Assembly: GCA_021797675.1 (NCBI GenBank)
Contig: JAJZZH010000041.1
Location: forward strand, 1 to 49,711
Reading direction: 5' to 3'
Length of the DNA stretch: 49,711 nucleotides
From: Bacillota bacterium
GTDB taxonomy: Bacteria > Bacillota > Sulfobacillia > Sulfobacillales > Sulfobacillaceae
Positions 34,403 through 42,775 of the stretch are shown here, in pieces; the first letter of the stretch is position 1, and the number at the start of each line of letters is the position of its first letter. The notes beneath the pieces are model-generated. The model saw nothing but the letters and a program-made list of their open reading frames with translations. It had not been told where the DNA came from and searched no databases. The translations under genes were made by a program, and so were the position numbers.

Positions 34403-35179
34403 ATCGATGTTCCTTTCTGCTGCCATAAGCACTGTAGAGATCGCCGTGCACCCCCGACAGGATGACGCCCAACATTCGTTCCGGGACCCAGGTGGTATTG
34501 CCAAGGTCTGGCGCAATCACCGGTCTATGGGCTATCTGGCCTTCAAGGATTGGGAACCCACCGTGCTTCCGCCGGTGGGGGACCGGATATCCTATGCGCA
34601 CGGATGATCTCGATTCGCCGGAGTTTGACGGGAAATGCCTAATCTCGTTTGCGAATACGCATTTGCGACCTCATACAGAAAGATTTCGAGATAGCGAAAG
34701 CAAACCGTGCGAGGCGATCTTCTACGACCACCATCCCGACAGGTTCTTGCCGGACCAAGTCGAGGAGTGGATGCAGATCGCGTCGTTTTTCGTTTAATCC
34801 GTTCGCGCCATCGGTAAGTGCGGCCACCCCCGCCCATCGCTGCTCCGCAGCGCGGGTAACCGCCCGCATTGACGATCCAAGTGCCCCGCACCGTGCTGTT
34901 CTTGGGTCGAGACTCGGGCGAAGAGGATACCGCGGGTTCCCTGGCCGCATGGGGCGCATCCTCGTCGTGAGGGTGGGTAAGTCCGCCACGCATTCGCTGA
35001 TTGCTCAAGGTGCGTATCGGGACCAGAATCCCTGCGGATTCCCCTTTGTGCAAGTCCTCAATGCGCATCCCGATCAGCTTGGCCGCTTTGCCGATACGCA
35101 CAAAGTGATCGTCCATACTCTGCTCACCTTACTCATAAGATATCATCAATTGTGATGCTTTACGGGCAATTAATGAAGC
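34284..35179. repeat. Direct repeat copy A (rhamnosidase 5' end plus IS607 relic)
   Basis: This ~0.9 kb stretch recurs in the same orientation at 37173-38270. It begins CTGGTGTTTTCTCCGGTCGG inside the rhamnosidase gene, passes through its leader and an IS607-type tnpA relic, and ends near AATTAATGAAGC. Copy A lacks about 200 bp present in copy B between the leader and the tnpA relic. Long stretches are identical by eye, with scattered substitutions. Confidence 0.8.
34592..35116 (-). pseudogene. tnpA: Frameshifted IS607-type serine recombinase (copy A)
   Basis: The N-terminus MDDHFVRIGKAAKLIGMRIE, followed by ILVPIRTLSNQRM, is the MerR-like DNA-binding helix-turn-helix of IS607 TnpA. The serine-recombinase part is split between frames: GLNEKRRDLHPLLDLVRQEP and GMVVVEDRLARF in one frame, FRYLEIFLYEVANAYSQT in another. 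The catalytic N-terminal strand with YARVSS is not intact. IS607 elements often carry tnpB; none is present here. The gene is inactive. Confidence 0.65.
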
Positions 35180-35324
35180 AGTCAAAACCTCGAGCTTTTT
35201 TCGCTGGGACCGTTTGAATCGGAGGAAAGCCGAACATGCACGAAAATGCATGCGACTCGCGAGAAAGGGAACTTCTCTCTCGACTATCGGCGCTTCCACC
35301 AAACTTTCGGTGTTGGACAGCAGC

Positions 35325-35355
35325 CCAACATCCTCTCGGTCCGAGAGGATGTTGG
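35325..35355. terminator. 31-bp near-perfect palindrome downstream of the binding-protein gene
   Basis: CCAACATCCTCTCGG (35325-35339) and CCGAGAGGATGTTGG (35341-35355) are exact complements around a single T. It lies about 80 bp past the stop of the minus-strand binding-protein gene, where a terminator is expected, although there is no T-run. It could also be a protein-binding or recombination site. Confidence 0.5.
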
Positions 35356-35433
35356 CGGGATATTCTCGTCAATAAGACCTTCGTCCGGACTTCCCGGCGC
35401 GTCCGCACGGTTTTCCGCACCTTTTGGCAGGGG

Positions 35434-36957
35434 CTAATACTTCGAGACCTTGACGTGGTTTGTCGCAATATATTGCTGCACCGCCGTCTGAACCGCGGAT
35501 GCGTATTGTTGCTTCGCAGCGGCGAAACTCAAGTGACCGGAAATGTATTCCTGGAACAGGTTGGTGATCTGCGTGTTGGCTTCCGTGGTGAGGTCCGAAA
35601 AACCAAATACGGGATACCACGGCTGCTTCATCGACCTGACCAGCGGAGCGTTGGCCAAGGTGGGCTTAGACCCTTTAAAGGTAGGCAGCGTCACGCCCCA
35701 GCCGTTGACGACCGCTTGGTCGGCCTTGGGCGTGGAAATGAAGCGCAACCAATCGAGGACAGCCTGAAACTTGCCCGCTTGCTTCATGCTGGCATCCGCC
35801 CGGGGGGTGGAAATCGACCATTGAAATCCGCCGGTGGGACCGCCCACGTTGGTGGCCGTCCTGAGACCCGTCGCGTAGCGACTGGTGTGGGCCACAGAGG
35901 GCAGCGGAAACGACCCCAGGTTGCTGAGCGGGTGGTGTGCGCTCGTCCAAAGGCCTGGCTCCCATGACCCGGTGTAGGTCATGGCGACTTTGGCCGCATC
36001 AAACAAGTCGGTACCGGTGACCGTGCTGGAAGACGCGTTGAGCACCGGCGTGTCGACGATATTTTTGTCCCACAGACTGAAGAGTTGTTTGGCCACCGGC
36101 CACCAGGCCATCATACGGGGGTTTTTGAGTGGATTTAAGATACCTTTCTCATATCCAATGGCTTCATCCAGCGCAGTGACGGTCGGCGTGTGGGGCTGAA
36201 ACGCCTCCAATTTCTTGATGGTTGCCAGTCCCAAGTAGTTGGGCAGGAACAAACGTGCCCACCAGCTCCACAATGGCCGCTCGGCGCCGGCGGTGATGCC
36301 GTGGGCATTAAGCTTTCGGCAGTCGGCCAATAACTGTGCCCACGTGCGGGGAATGCCGACAATGCCGGCCTTTTTGAACAGCGCCTTGTTGTAATAAAAG
36401 GCGGTCGCGATGTAGTCGCCGTTGACTTCATAGTAAGTGCCGCTCGGCGATTTGGTAATCGCCAGCGTGTTCGGGTTCATGTAGTTCATCCAGTGCCGGT
36501 TGTTGGGCACATAGGGATTCGACTGGTGAAAATACGGGGTAAGATTGACGGCGATCCCGCGCGGGATGGCTGCGGAGTTCAAAAACTCGTATTGGGTGTC
36601 CCAGACGTCGGCGAGTAGGCCGCCAGCCGCCTTGGTGGTGATGAACTGGGGATTGTTCCCGTATTGCGAATTAAGAAACTTGATGTGGATTCCGGGGTAC
36701 CAGTGTTCAAATCGCTTGGCTAGGGTGAACAGCGCCGTCTGGCGGGTCAGGCCGGTGGGTACGGGTTTTCCCGGCGGAGTGGGTGTAAAGACCCACGCGC
36801 CCATGGTAATCGTGCCTTTCCAATGCAGTTTCGGCCATCCGGCGGGTAGCCGGGGCGATGTGGGCTTTGAGGCCGCCCAGGACATTCCCGGAAACAATGC
36901 CGCAATCAGCGGCAAGATTCCGGCTGCCACGAGGACGGATTTGCTAAGACGACGCAT
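35434..36957 (-). CDS. ABC-type extracellular sugar-binding protein
   Basis: A 507-residue family 1-type solute-binding protein. The N-terminus (MRRLSKSVLVAAGILPLIAAL, then FPGMSWAASKP) is a Sec signal peptide. It lacks a lipobox Cys, unusual for a Firmicute binding protein, so anchoring to the membrane is unclear. The fold is supported by FEHWYPGIHIKFLNSQYGNN, TKAAGGLLADVWDTQYEF, YYEVNGDYIATAFYYNKALF-type hinge sequence and AAKVAMTYTGSWEPG. No permease or ATPase gene is adjacent. GAGGAGGCGTACG precedes ATG 36957. The neighbouring rhamnosidase suggests an oligosaccharide ligand containing rhamnose, by inference. Confidence 0.85.
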   Translation of the reverse strand: MRRLSKSVLVAAGILPLIAALFPGMSWAASKPTSPRLPAGWPKLHWKGTITMGAWVFTPTPPGKPVPTGLTRQTALFTLAKRFEHWYPGIHIKFLNSQYGNNPQFITTKAAGGLLADVWDTQYEFLNSAAIPRGIAVNLTPYFHQSNPYVPNNRHWMNYMNPNTLAITKSPSGTYYEVNGDYIATAFYYNKALFKKAGIVGIPRTWAQLLADCRKLNAHGITAGAERPLWSWWARLFLPNYLGLATIKKLEAFQPHTPTVTALDEAIGYEKGILNPLKNPRMMAWWPVAKQLFSLWDKNIVDTPVLNASSSTVTGTDLFDAAKVAMTYTGSWEPGLWTSAHHPLSNLGSFPLPSVAHTSRYATGLRTATNVGGPTGGFQWSISTPRADASMKQAGKFQAVLDWLRFISTPKADQAVVNGWGVTLPTFKGSKPTLANAPLVRSMKQPWYPVFGFSDLTTEANTQITNLFQEYISGHLSFAAAKQQYASAVQTAVQQYIATNHVKVSKY

Positions 36958-37018
36958 CGTACGCCTCCTCGATAATTTGTAATAGTTCTCGATGAAGAAA
37001 TATCGTTCATTCGGGTCG

Positions 37019-37027
37019 ATTATATCA
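37019..37027 (-). promoter_or_regulatory. Extended -10 promoter of the binding-protein gene
   Basis: On the minus strand TGA-TATAAT, 62 bp before the start codon. The -35 region is AT-rich but has no good hexamer, which fits an extended -10 promoter. Confidence 0.5.
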
Positions 37028-37172
37028 TAAACGCAATTTTTTCCGATCTGTGCCCATTGTGGGGAATTCTTAATGGTGGACTTTGAGGTTTCTTAGTGGG
37101 TGGCGTCCCCTATCATCCGGATTCCGACAAGATCGGGATAATTTCGATCGTCATTTTCGGGGAAACGGGGTC

Positions 37173-37291
37173 CTGGTGTTTTCTCCGGTCGGCGTCAATT
37201 CCCAGCAGAACCGGGGAGTGAGTTCGTCGATGCCGAGCGGGTCTTCGTCATACTCCACCCGCAATCGTCCAGGTCTGAGCGTAGATTGCAT
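37173..37291 (-). pseudogene. Duplicated 5' fragment of the rhamnosidase gene
   Basis: About 39 codons starting MQSTLRPGRLRVEYDEDPLG and DELTPRFCWELTPTGENT correspond to the N-terminus of the rhamnosidase at 34402, with a few substitutions. The homology stops at the repeat boundary. The leader is also copied, so the fragment may retain start signals. Confidence 0.75.
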
Positions 37292-37749
37292 ATCGCTCTT
37301 CCGTTCTGCTGCCATGAGCACTGTGGAGGTCGCCATGTAAATCGCCGAAGGTGCCATGCCTCTCTGAGCTGTGCTGAGCCTGGTTTGCTCAACCGCTATG
37401 CTGTCCGCTTTCGCTGATCGATGACGTCTGCCACTCAATCCTCGATCGACGGGTTGCTGAATTCGTCGCCAATGATCCTGGACAATTGTGCGCGCAGCTC
37501 TGCTTCTTACATCATTGCCAAGGAGTCGCCGTGCGCCGCCGAGAGGATGATCCCCAACATTCGTTCCGGGACCCAGGTGGTATTGCCAAGGTCTAGCGGT
37601 AATCACCGGTCTATGGGCTATCTGGCCTTGAAGGATTGGGAACCCACCGTGCTTCCTGTCCGGACTTCCGCCGGTGGGGGACCGGATATGCTATGCGCAC
37701 GGATGATCCCGATTCGCCGGAGTTTGACGGGAAATGCCTAATCTCGTTT

Positions 37750-38208
37750 GCGAATACGCATTTGTGACCTCATGCAGAAAGATTTCGAGATCAACAAAAG
37801 CAAACCGTGCGAGGCGAATCTTCTACGATCACCATCCCGACAGGTTCTTGCCGGGCCAAGTCGAGGATAGATGCGGATCGTGTTGGTTTTCGTTTAATCC
37901 GCTCGTGCCATCGATAAGAGCGGCTACCCCCACCCATCGCTGCTCCGTAGCGAAGTCGGGTAACCGCCCCAAGTCCGTCGCGCCTTGCTGTTTTTCGGTC
38001 GAGACTCGGGCGAAGAGGACACCGCGGGTTCCCTGGCCGCATGAAGCGTATCCTCGTCATGAGGGCATGCAAGTCCGCCACGCGATCGCTGATTGCTCAA
38101 GGTGTGGATCGGAATCAGAATCCCTGCGGATTCCCCTTTGCGCAAGCCCTCAATGCGCATCCCGATCAGCTTGGCCGCTTTGCCGAACCGCACAAAGTGA
38201 CCAACCAT
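37750..38208 (-). pseudogene. tnpA: Frameshifted IS607-type serine recombinase (copy B)
   Basis: The start MVGHFVRFGKAAKLIGMRIE and ILIPIHTLSNQRS match copy A. The recombinase part is broken by frameshifts and small deletions; fragments such as LDLARQEPVGMVIVEDSPRT remain. Differences from copy A show the two have been diverging since the duplication. Confidence 0.6.
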
Positions 38209-38281
38209 ACTCTGCTCACCTACAGATAAGCTATGATCCATTATGATGTTTTACGATTAATTAGTGAAGCCGTTGCAACTT

Positions 38282-38866
38282 CCGATAGGCAGTCATGACG
38301 CCAAGTGGGTGGCAACTCCAACGCGGAATCGGGATTCGACCCCAAGGACCGTAATCTGCCGCTGAAAGTATTCGTGAGGACTTGCAGTGAAACCTATCCC
38401 GCGCATCGACCTTTGCAAAACTCTTGCTGGACAGCAAATGGCAGCGCGACGGTGGACATCCGGGGTCGGCAGGTGGACCGATTGGGCCTCGGGCAGCAGT
38501 GTTATGCCGCGAAACCGTTGCTTGGTGCGGTCGCCGACTTACACAGGGCCGTATGGACCGCTCGCCTTGGTGCGAAGCGGGGTCGCGACCCATGTTCCCT
38601 AAAATGGCCACCGAATGAATCCAAATCTTGGCGGAGGCCGGTTGACCCTGCAGGGACGCTGGCAACAAGTCGCAAGGTCCACCGTAGGCCTTCGGCGAAA
38701 AAATCACCGGCTACCACATCTAAAGTTTTGTCTCGGTATGCCGCAGGCCAAATTAAAGGCTTCGTGTCAAGGATATGGCCAAGGCATCGGTTCATATGGC
38801 CGACCACGCCGTTCGCAGATGACCCATAAATGGTATTATAGAGTCAACCTATCTGTCCGATGCATC
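38282..38866. other. Accessory stretch without a supported gene
   Basis: About 580 bp between repeat copy B and the desaturase leader. Open frames on both strands have arginine/proline-rich, high-GC shadow composition and no ribosome-binding sites. A -10-like TATTAT near 38834 may start the desaturase transcript. Confidence 0.4.
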
Positions 38867-38907
38867 AGCCCTTGCCGGAACCAAGATTCGGCAAGGGCTG
38901 GATCTTT
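38867..38907 (+). promoter_or_regulatory. Terminator-like hairpin in the desaturase leader (candidate attenuator)
   Basis: AGCCCTTGCCG (38867-38877) and CGGCAAGGGCT (38889-38899) form a perfect 11-bp stem with an 11-nt loop, followed by GGATCTTTT. It lies 29 bp before the start of the desaturase and downstream of a possible -10 box (TATTAT, about 38834). Either it ends upstream transcription or it attenuates the desaturase message. Confidence 0.5.
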
Positions 38908-38935
38908 TAAGTCACAGACCAAAGGAGCTTGTCTG

Positions 38936-39847
38936 ATGAAATTGTCAGCGACCCTCGACGACCTGTACCAGCGCCATCTAACGCAAACGCAGCGCGGTAA
39001 CTGGAGTTACCAAAGCCTGCTGCCCTGGGAACGGGGCAAGAGTTTCAAAACGCTGCCGTGGGCCGAGGGCCAGGGAAGTCTAACCCCGGAACTCACCGTG
39101 GCCGTGGAGACCGCATTTTTGACCGAGATCAATCTTCCCTGGTTTACGGCTGGTCTTAAGGCGCTATTCGAAACTGGTCCGTTGGCCTTGAAGGAATTCG
39201 TTAAGGTGTGGACCGCAGAGGAAGACCAGCACTCCCGAATTCTCGATGTGTATCTCGCGCTGAGTCGCAATGGGGATCCCGATCGTCGGGCTATGCTGCG
39301 GAAGCAGGTTCTGACCGATGGGTATGAGATCGATGGCAATGGCGGATTTGCCGTGATGGTCTACACCACCCTGCAGGAATTGGCCACCCGGGTCTTTTAT
39401 CAACACGTGGCCAAGGCGGTGGACGTGCTTGACCCAGTACTCGCCCTGATCCTTCGCACCATAGCAAAAGACGAGACGCTGCATTTTGCATTTTATCGCG
39501 ATGCGGTCCGGGCCTATCTCGACGACGATCCGACGAGGATCGCGATGGTCTGCGAGGTGGTGCCCCGATTTCGCATGCCTGGGTCGGAGATGCCCGACTT
39601 TCCATCCCGGATGCGGATCATCGCGCAGAACAGCGGCTATGGGGTTGGGGCATATCTGAACGCGGTCATGGATCCGGTCTTACGATCATGGGACGTGTGG
39701 GAGCGGGATGTGCCAACAGCGGCTTTGGCACCGCGACAGGCGCTGCTCGCCCACCGAGCCAGGCTTGGTCGGATTGCCGACCGCGTTGGCGAGAAGGAGC
39801 ATCCAGCCCAAACTGCCATGTCCTCAACATCCCGGCCTAGTCGTTAG
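38936..39847 (+). CDS. Acyl-ACP desaturase (ferritin-like di-iron family)
   Basis: A 303-residue soluble di-iron oxygenase resembling stearoyl-ACP (delta-9) desaturase, which inserts a double bond into acyl chains using oxygen and ferredoxin. Iron-ligand motifs are visible: an N-terminal Glu in ETAFLTEINLPWF, EEDQHSRILDVYL (EExxH), a Glu in TTLQELATRVFYQH and KDETLHFAFYRDAV (second ExxH). It is typical of actinobacteria and some acidophiles, unusual in Bacillus. It would adjust membrane fluidity. ATG 38936 follows AAAGGAGCTT. A terminator-like hairpin precedes the gene and a good terminator follows it. Confidence 0.85.
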   Translation: MKLSATLDDLYQRHLTQTQRGNWSYQSLLPWERGKSFKTLPWAEGQGSLTPELTVAVETAFLTEINLPWFTAGLKALFETGPLALKEFVKVWTAEEDQHSRILDVYLALSRNGDPDRRAMLRKQVLTDGYEIDGNGGFAVMVYTTLQELATRVFYQHVAKAVDVLDPVLALILRTIAKDETLHFAFYRDAVRAYLDDDPTRIAMVCEVVPRFRMPGSEMPDFPSRMRIIAQNSGYGVGAYLNAVMDPVLRSWDVWERDVPTAALAPRQALLAHRARLGRIADRVGEKEHPAQTAMSSTSRPSR

Positions 39848-39864
39848 GAGGATCATCCTGGCTG

Positions 39865-39896
39865 CGGCCGGCCGGCGGCACCCGACCGGCCGTTTT
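39865..39896 (+). terminator. Terminator after the desaturase gene
   Basis: CGGCCGG (39865-39871) pairs with CCGGCCG (39886-39892) and is followed by TTTT. It lies 18 bp after the stop codon. Confidence 0.65.
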
Positions 39897-39937
39897 CCGT
39901 CCACCGGGTGACGCAGTGAATGTGAACGATTGGGGTC

Positions 39938-40114
39938 ATGGCCAACGGGAAGCTCGACACGGTCATCGTGGGGCAGGTCCTATACGCGCCGTGCATCGCT
40001 TGCTCGGTCGAGCCCGTAATCGATTGTCAGAACTGCAGGAAATGCGCGAAGCGGTCGCATTGGGAAGGGATTGAGCGCTTGGAAAAGAATTCCAGCGTTC
40101 AAACCAGAGCGTGA
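39938..40114 (+). CDS. 58-residue Cys-rich small protein
   Basis: A short frame starting ATG 39938 encodes MANGKLDTVIVGQVLYAPC..., with five Cys in the pattern CxxC-x10-CxxCxxC: PCIACS and DCQNCRKCAKRSHWEG. Such spacing suits a zinc knuckle or an iron-sulfur site. It ends RLEKNSSVQTRA. The upstream site is only TTGGGG, so translation is uncertain. No family is recognised. Its place between the desaturase and a sigma factor gives no clear role. Confidence 0.4.
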   Translation: MANGKLDTVIVGQVLYAPCIACSVEPVIDCQNCRKCAKRSHWEGIERLEKNSSVQTRA

Positions 40115-40518
40115 ATCCCCCGGGGGTTAGAGACGCGGCGCGGGCAGGGCCTCACGGCGTGGGGCGAAGGCCTCCTTGCCGGGGCCGTCCGGTGGCCTGT
40201 TCGATTTAGACGCCGGTTGGCGGAATTCCTTTCGGTCAGTTTACCCCCCTAAACAGCGCAGAACCGAGATGGGCACGGGCTGAACAGACTGCCACCTCCT
40301 TTGGGTCTAAACGGAGAAGCCGCATGCTCCCCCGGGACGATAGCCTGGATTATGGGCTCCCAAGCTATTCTCGCCTTGCATTTGGCCGAGTAAAACGGAG
40401 CCATCGGACCGGTGGTTCGAGGTTTCCCAAAGCCGGTGTTTCATGTTCGTGGACCCAGAGCCATACTCGGGCAAGCCTTGGACAAGATACGGTATTGGAC
40501 TTGGGCATTTGGTGAAAC
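40115..40518. other. Gap with no supported gene
   Basis: About 400 bp between the small Cys-rich frame and the 3' end of the sigma-factor gene. It contains GC-rich stretches but no convincing gene, terminator with T-run, or RNA. Confidence 0.4.
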
Positions 40519-41427
40519 TTAATCACTCCACCAGGTCTCGTGTAACTCGAATAACTGGTCCTGTGACCTTAACTGGCGCAATCCCCGAACTTCCAATTGC
40601 CTCACCCGTTCCCGTTTGATGCCTAGACGACGGCCGACGGCAATGAGAGTATAAGGGACTCCCTCGGGGTTCAGCCCAAAACGCTCGCGAATAACGAATG
40701 CGTCACGCGGCTTCAGTTTCGACAGAGCATCTTCCAAAATATCGCGGAGAACCGCGGTGCACGCAGTTTCTGCAGGATCCGGAATGGTTTCGTCCGCAAT
40801 CAGGTCCTCAAGCCTCATCTCTTCGTAAAAAATCAACGGCTGATCCAGCGAAGCCAGAGGCGCACGGAGTATCATCAGGACCCTCACCACAGATTCCGAT
40901 AGGCCGAGGGCTTCGACCAAGTCCTGGATGCGCACGCCCCCATTCTTCTGCTCCAGGGCTTCCCAAGTCCTGCGAAATATAGTCATGCGTTCGTGAATAT
41001 GATACGGATAGCGAATAGTGCGGCCTTTTTCATGGAGCCCACGGATAATCGCTGCCCGGATCCACCACATTGCGTAGGTGCTGAACTTCACCTCTTGACG
41101 GTAATCGAATCGATCGACAGCCTGAATGAGACCCAAATTGCCCTCCTGAATTACGTCCAAGAAAGGTAGCCCAACGTTGCGATAGCGTTTGGCAACATAA
41201 ATGACCAGTCGCAGGTTACCGTTAATTAAGGTTTCCCGTGCCTCTTTATCGCCTTGTTCAATGCGCTTTGCCAACTGAATCACGGTATCGTGATCGTCGA
41301 TCTTGGGACATGCTTCAATGTCCGTCAGATACTGGCGGAAGGCGTCGATACTATCGCCTTCATCGCGAACCGAAGATGATTTGCCGTGAGCTTCGGAATC
41401 GGTGATGGTCTGATCAAACCACAACAT
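40519..41427 (-). CDS. Sigma-70-family RNA polymerase sigma factor (RpoD/RpoS-like)
   Basis: A 302-residue primary-like (group 2) sigma factor. Region 1.2 includes DAFRQYLTDIEACPKIDD. Region 2 has LINGNLRLVIYVAKRYRNVG, PFLDVIQEGNLGLIQAVDRF and FSTYAMWWIRAAI (-10 recognition and melting). Region 3 follows. Region 4 ends with YTLIAVGRRLGIKRERVRQL (-35 recognition). It lacks the long region 1.1 of the housekeeping factor. ATG 41427 is preferred, preceded by GAAGAAGGG; further in-frame ATGs upstream lack such a site. It stands alone, with a decayed IscB element behind it. The regulon is unknown; a stress or stationary role is only a guess. Confidence 0.9.
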   Translation of the reverse strand: MLWFDQTITDSEAHGKSSSVRDEGDSIDAFRQYLTDIEACPKIDDHDTVIQLAKRIEQGDKEARETLINGNLRLVIYVAKRYRNVGLPFLDVIQEGNLGLIQAVDRFDYRQEVKFSTYAMWWIRAAIIRGLHEKGRTIRYPYHIHERMTIFRRTWEALEQKNGGVRIQDLVEALGLSESVVRVLMILRAPLASLDQPLIFYEEMRLEDLIADETIPDPAETACTAVLRDILEDALSKLKPRDAFVIRERFGLNPEGVPYTLIAVGRRLGIKRERVRQLEVRGLRQLRSQDQLFELHETWWSD

Positions 41428-41661
41428 CGATGACCCTTCTTCCCCAACAATATCCATCGAACCGTGGATCATTATTGCAGATCACTGCAGCGCGGACACC
41501 TACTAGCCTCACTTGTCGAACGGGTTGGTAATGGTCGACAAACGGCAACTCATAAGTCAAGAGGCTGCTTACACAACTCACCAGACGCCCGCGAGAAGCT
41601 CCAGCCTTTCGGCCTGGGGAGGAAAGCGGGCAGCCGTCGTCAGACGGCCCGCGGTTTGTGT

Positions 41662-42775
41662 TCACATTGTCACCCATCCTGACGTTGAAGAATCCGACCA
41701 TGCCATAGGCAATGCCTTGGGCCGCGCGTAATATCGAAGGAACCTGACGCGGGTGGATACCCGGTCTTTCCATACGCCGGCACACTTGCTGACACCTCGC
41801 CCCTTGGCCAGCCCCACCTGCACGATGGTGGGTAGGGCGGTAAACCGTTCCGGGAGCCTTTCCCCGACCCCCAGGGCATCGTCGTAGTGCGGCTTGGGAC
41901 GGCGAGGGCAATCCGCTGCCTGGTCGTGCGGCCGCGTCGCGCAGTGGAGTTTGGGGTTGCTGTTGAACGCGGTCGAGCGGGTGGGTTTCCCATCGCGCCC
42001 GGCCCTTCAGCTTGGCGAGATCCCCGGGGGCATAGGCTTTGGCCTTGCGGGCCGCGCGTTGCCGGCGGCCGCGGTCCCGGGTGAGAAATCCCTCCAGGGC
42101 CCAGGCGTCTTTCCTGTCATTGCACGGACGACAGGCGATGGTCAGATTGGCTATCCGATCGGAACCTCCCCGGATCGTGGCCGTCCTAGGCTCGGCTTCC
42201 ACCGGTACGTCGACGGTGCAGTCATAGGCGCACCGATGCCCCCACGTCGCCAGCAGGAATTCCCGAACTTCGTAGCCGGGCAGTGTGCCCTGCTGGTCCT
42301 GCACCCCGACGATCTCTGGGGTGTCGAGGGTTTGGGTATCAAAGGCCACGTGCTCCACGCTTAGCGCCGTAATCGGGGCCAAGCGGGTGATCCAGGCGAC
42401 CGCACGGAGCGTCGGACCGACCCGGGCAGTCAGGGAAGGCGGCAACCACCCTTGAGGACGTCGGCGATGGGCAAACCGGGCCGGGCGGTACCGGGGGTGG
42501 CGAACACGCCGGCCCCGGCGTCCATGCACCCGGGCCTGGAGCCGCCCTTCAATGTGGGGGTGGTGCGCGAATTCGCCGAAGCAGATCCCTTGGGCACCGA
42601 TTTGGCGGTCCGGGCCGGCGGTCTTGCTGTCGGGATCGGTGCGATCTTGCAGACCTATAGCGAACGGAAATGGCCGGTGCACCACGGCCCGACCGCGTTC
42701 GCGCAGCGGGTGGGCACGCTTTTCGGGGCAAGGTATGAAGGGTTTCTGGTGAGCGTCTAAGACCAAGACCATCAT
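41662..42775 (-). pseudogene. iscB: IscB RNA-guided nuclease, inactivated
   Basis: IscB is the ancestor-type relative of Cas9. The PLMP-type N-terminus is clear (MMVLVLDAHQKPFIPCPEKR, RGRAVVHRPFPFAI), then RuvC-I (DPDSKTAG), a RuvC-II-like Glu (GEFAHH), the Arg-rich bridge helix (RRVRHPRYRPARFAHRRRP), GWLPPSL, and TPEIVGVQDQQGTLPGYEVR. The HNH region keeps RGGSDRIANLTIACRPCNDR, but the key His appears as Pro (VPVEAEPRTA in place of a xxEHxxP pattern). After about 41980 the frame changes; RuvC-III (KPHYDDALGVGE) is in another frame and about 30-40 residues between are missing. It ends at TGA 41662-41664. The gene cannot make an active nuclease. Confidence 0.75.

Larger units (their letters stand above)
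37173..38270. repeat. Direct repeat copy B
   Basis: Second copy of the 34284-35179 repeat, slightly longer (~1.1 kb). It holds the rhamnosidase 5' end without the rest of the gene, extra leader sequence missing from copy A, and a second IS607 tnpA relic. Together with copy A it flanks the sugar-binding-protein gene in direct orientation. Confidence 0.8.

Noticed and set aside
34402-34516. 38-residue N-terminal extension of the rhamnosidase
   Set aside because: No ribosome-binding site upstream of 34516, the sequence belongs to the duplicated debris, and GH78 similarity starts at 34402.
31208-34516. Several 100-366-residue plus-strand frames across the rhamnosidase gene
   Set aside because: They are antisense shadows caused by high GC; the minus-strand protein has clear family motifs.
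34403-34600. Glycosyltransferase-like remnant (GGFPILEGQIAHRPVIAP) in both repeat copies
   Set aside because: The stretch is too short and frame-broken to support a family assignment; it is treated as part of the repeat.
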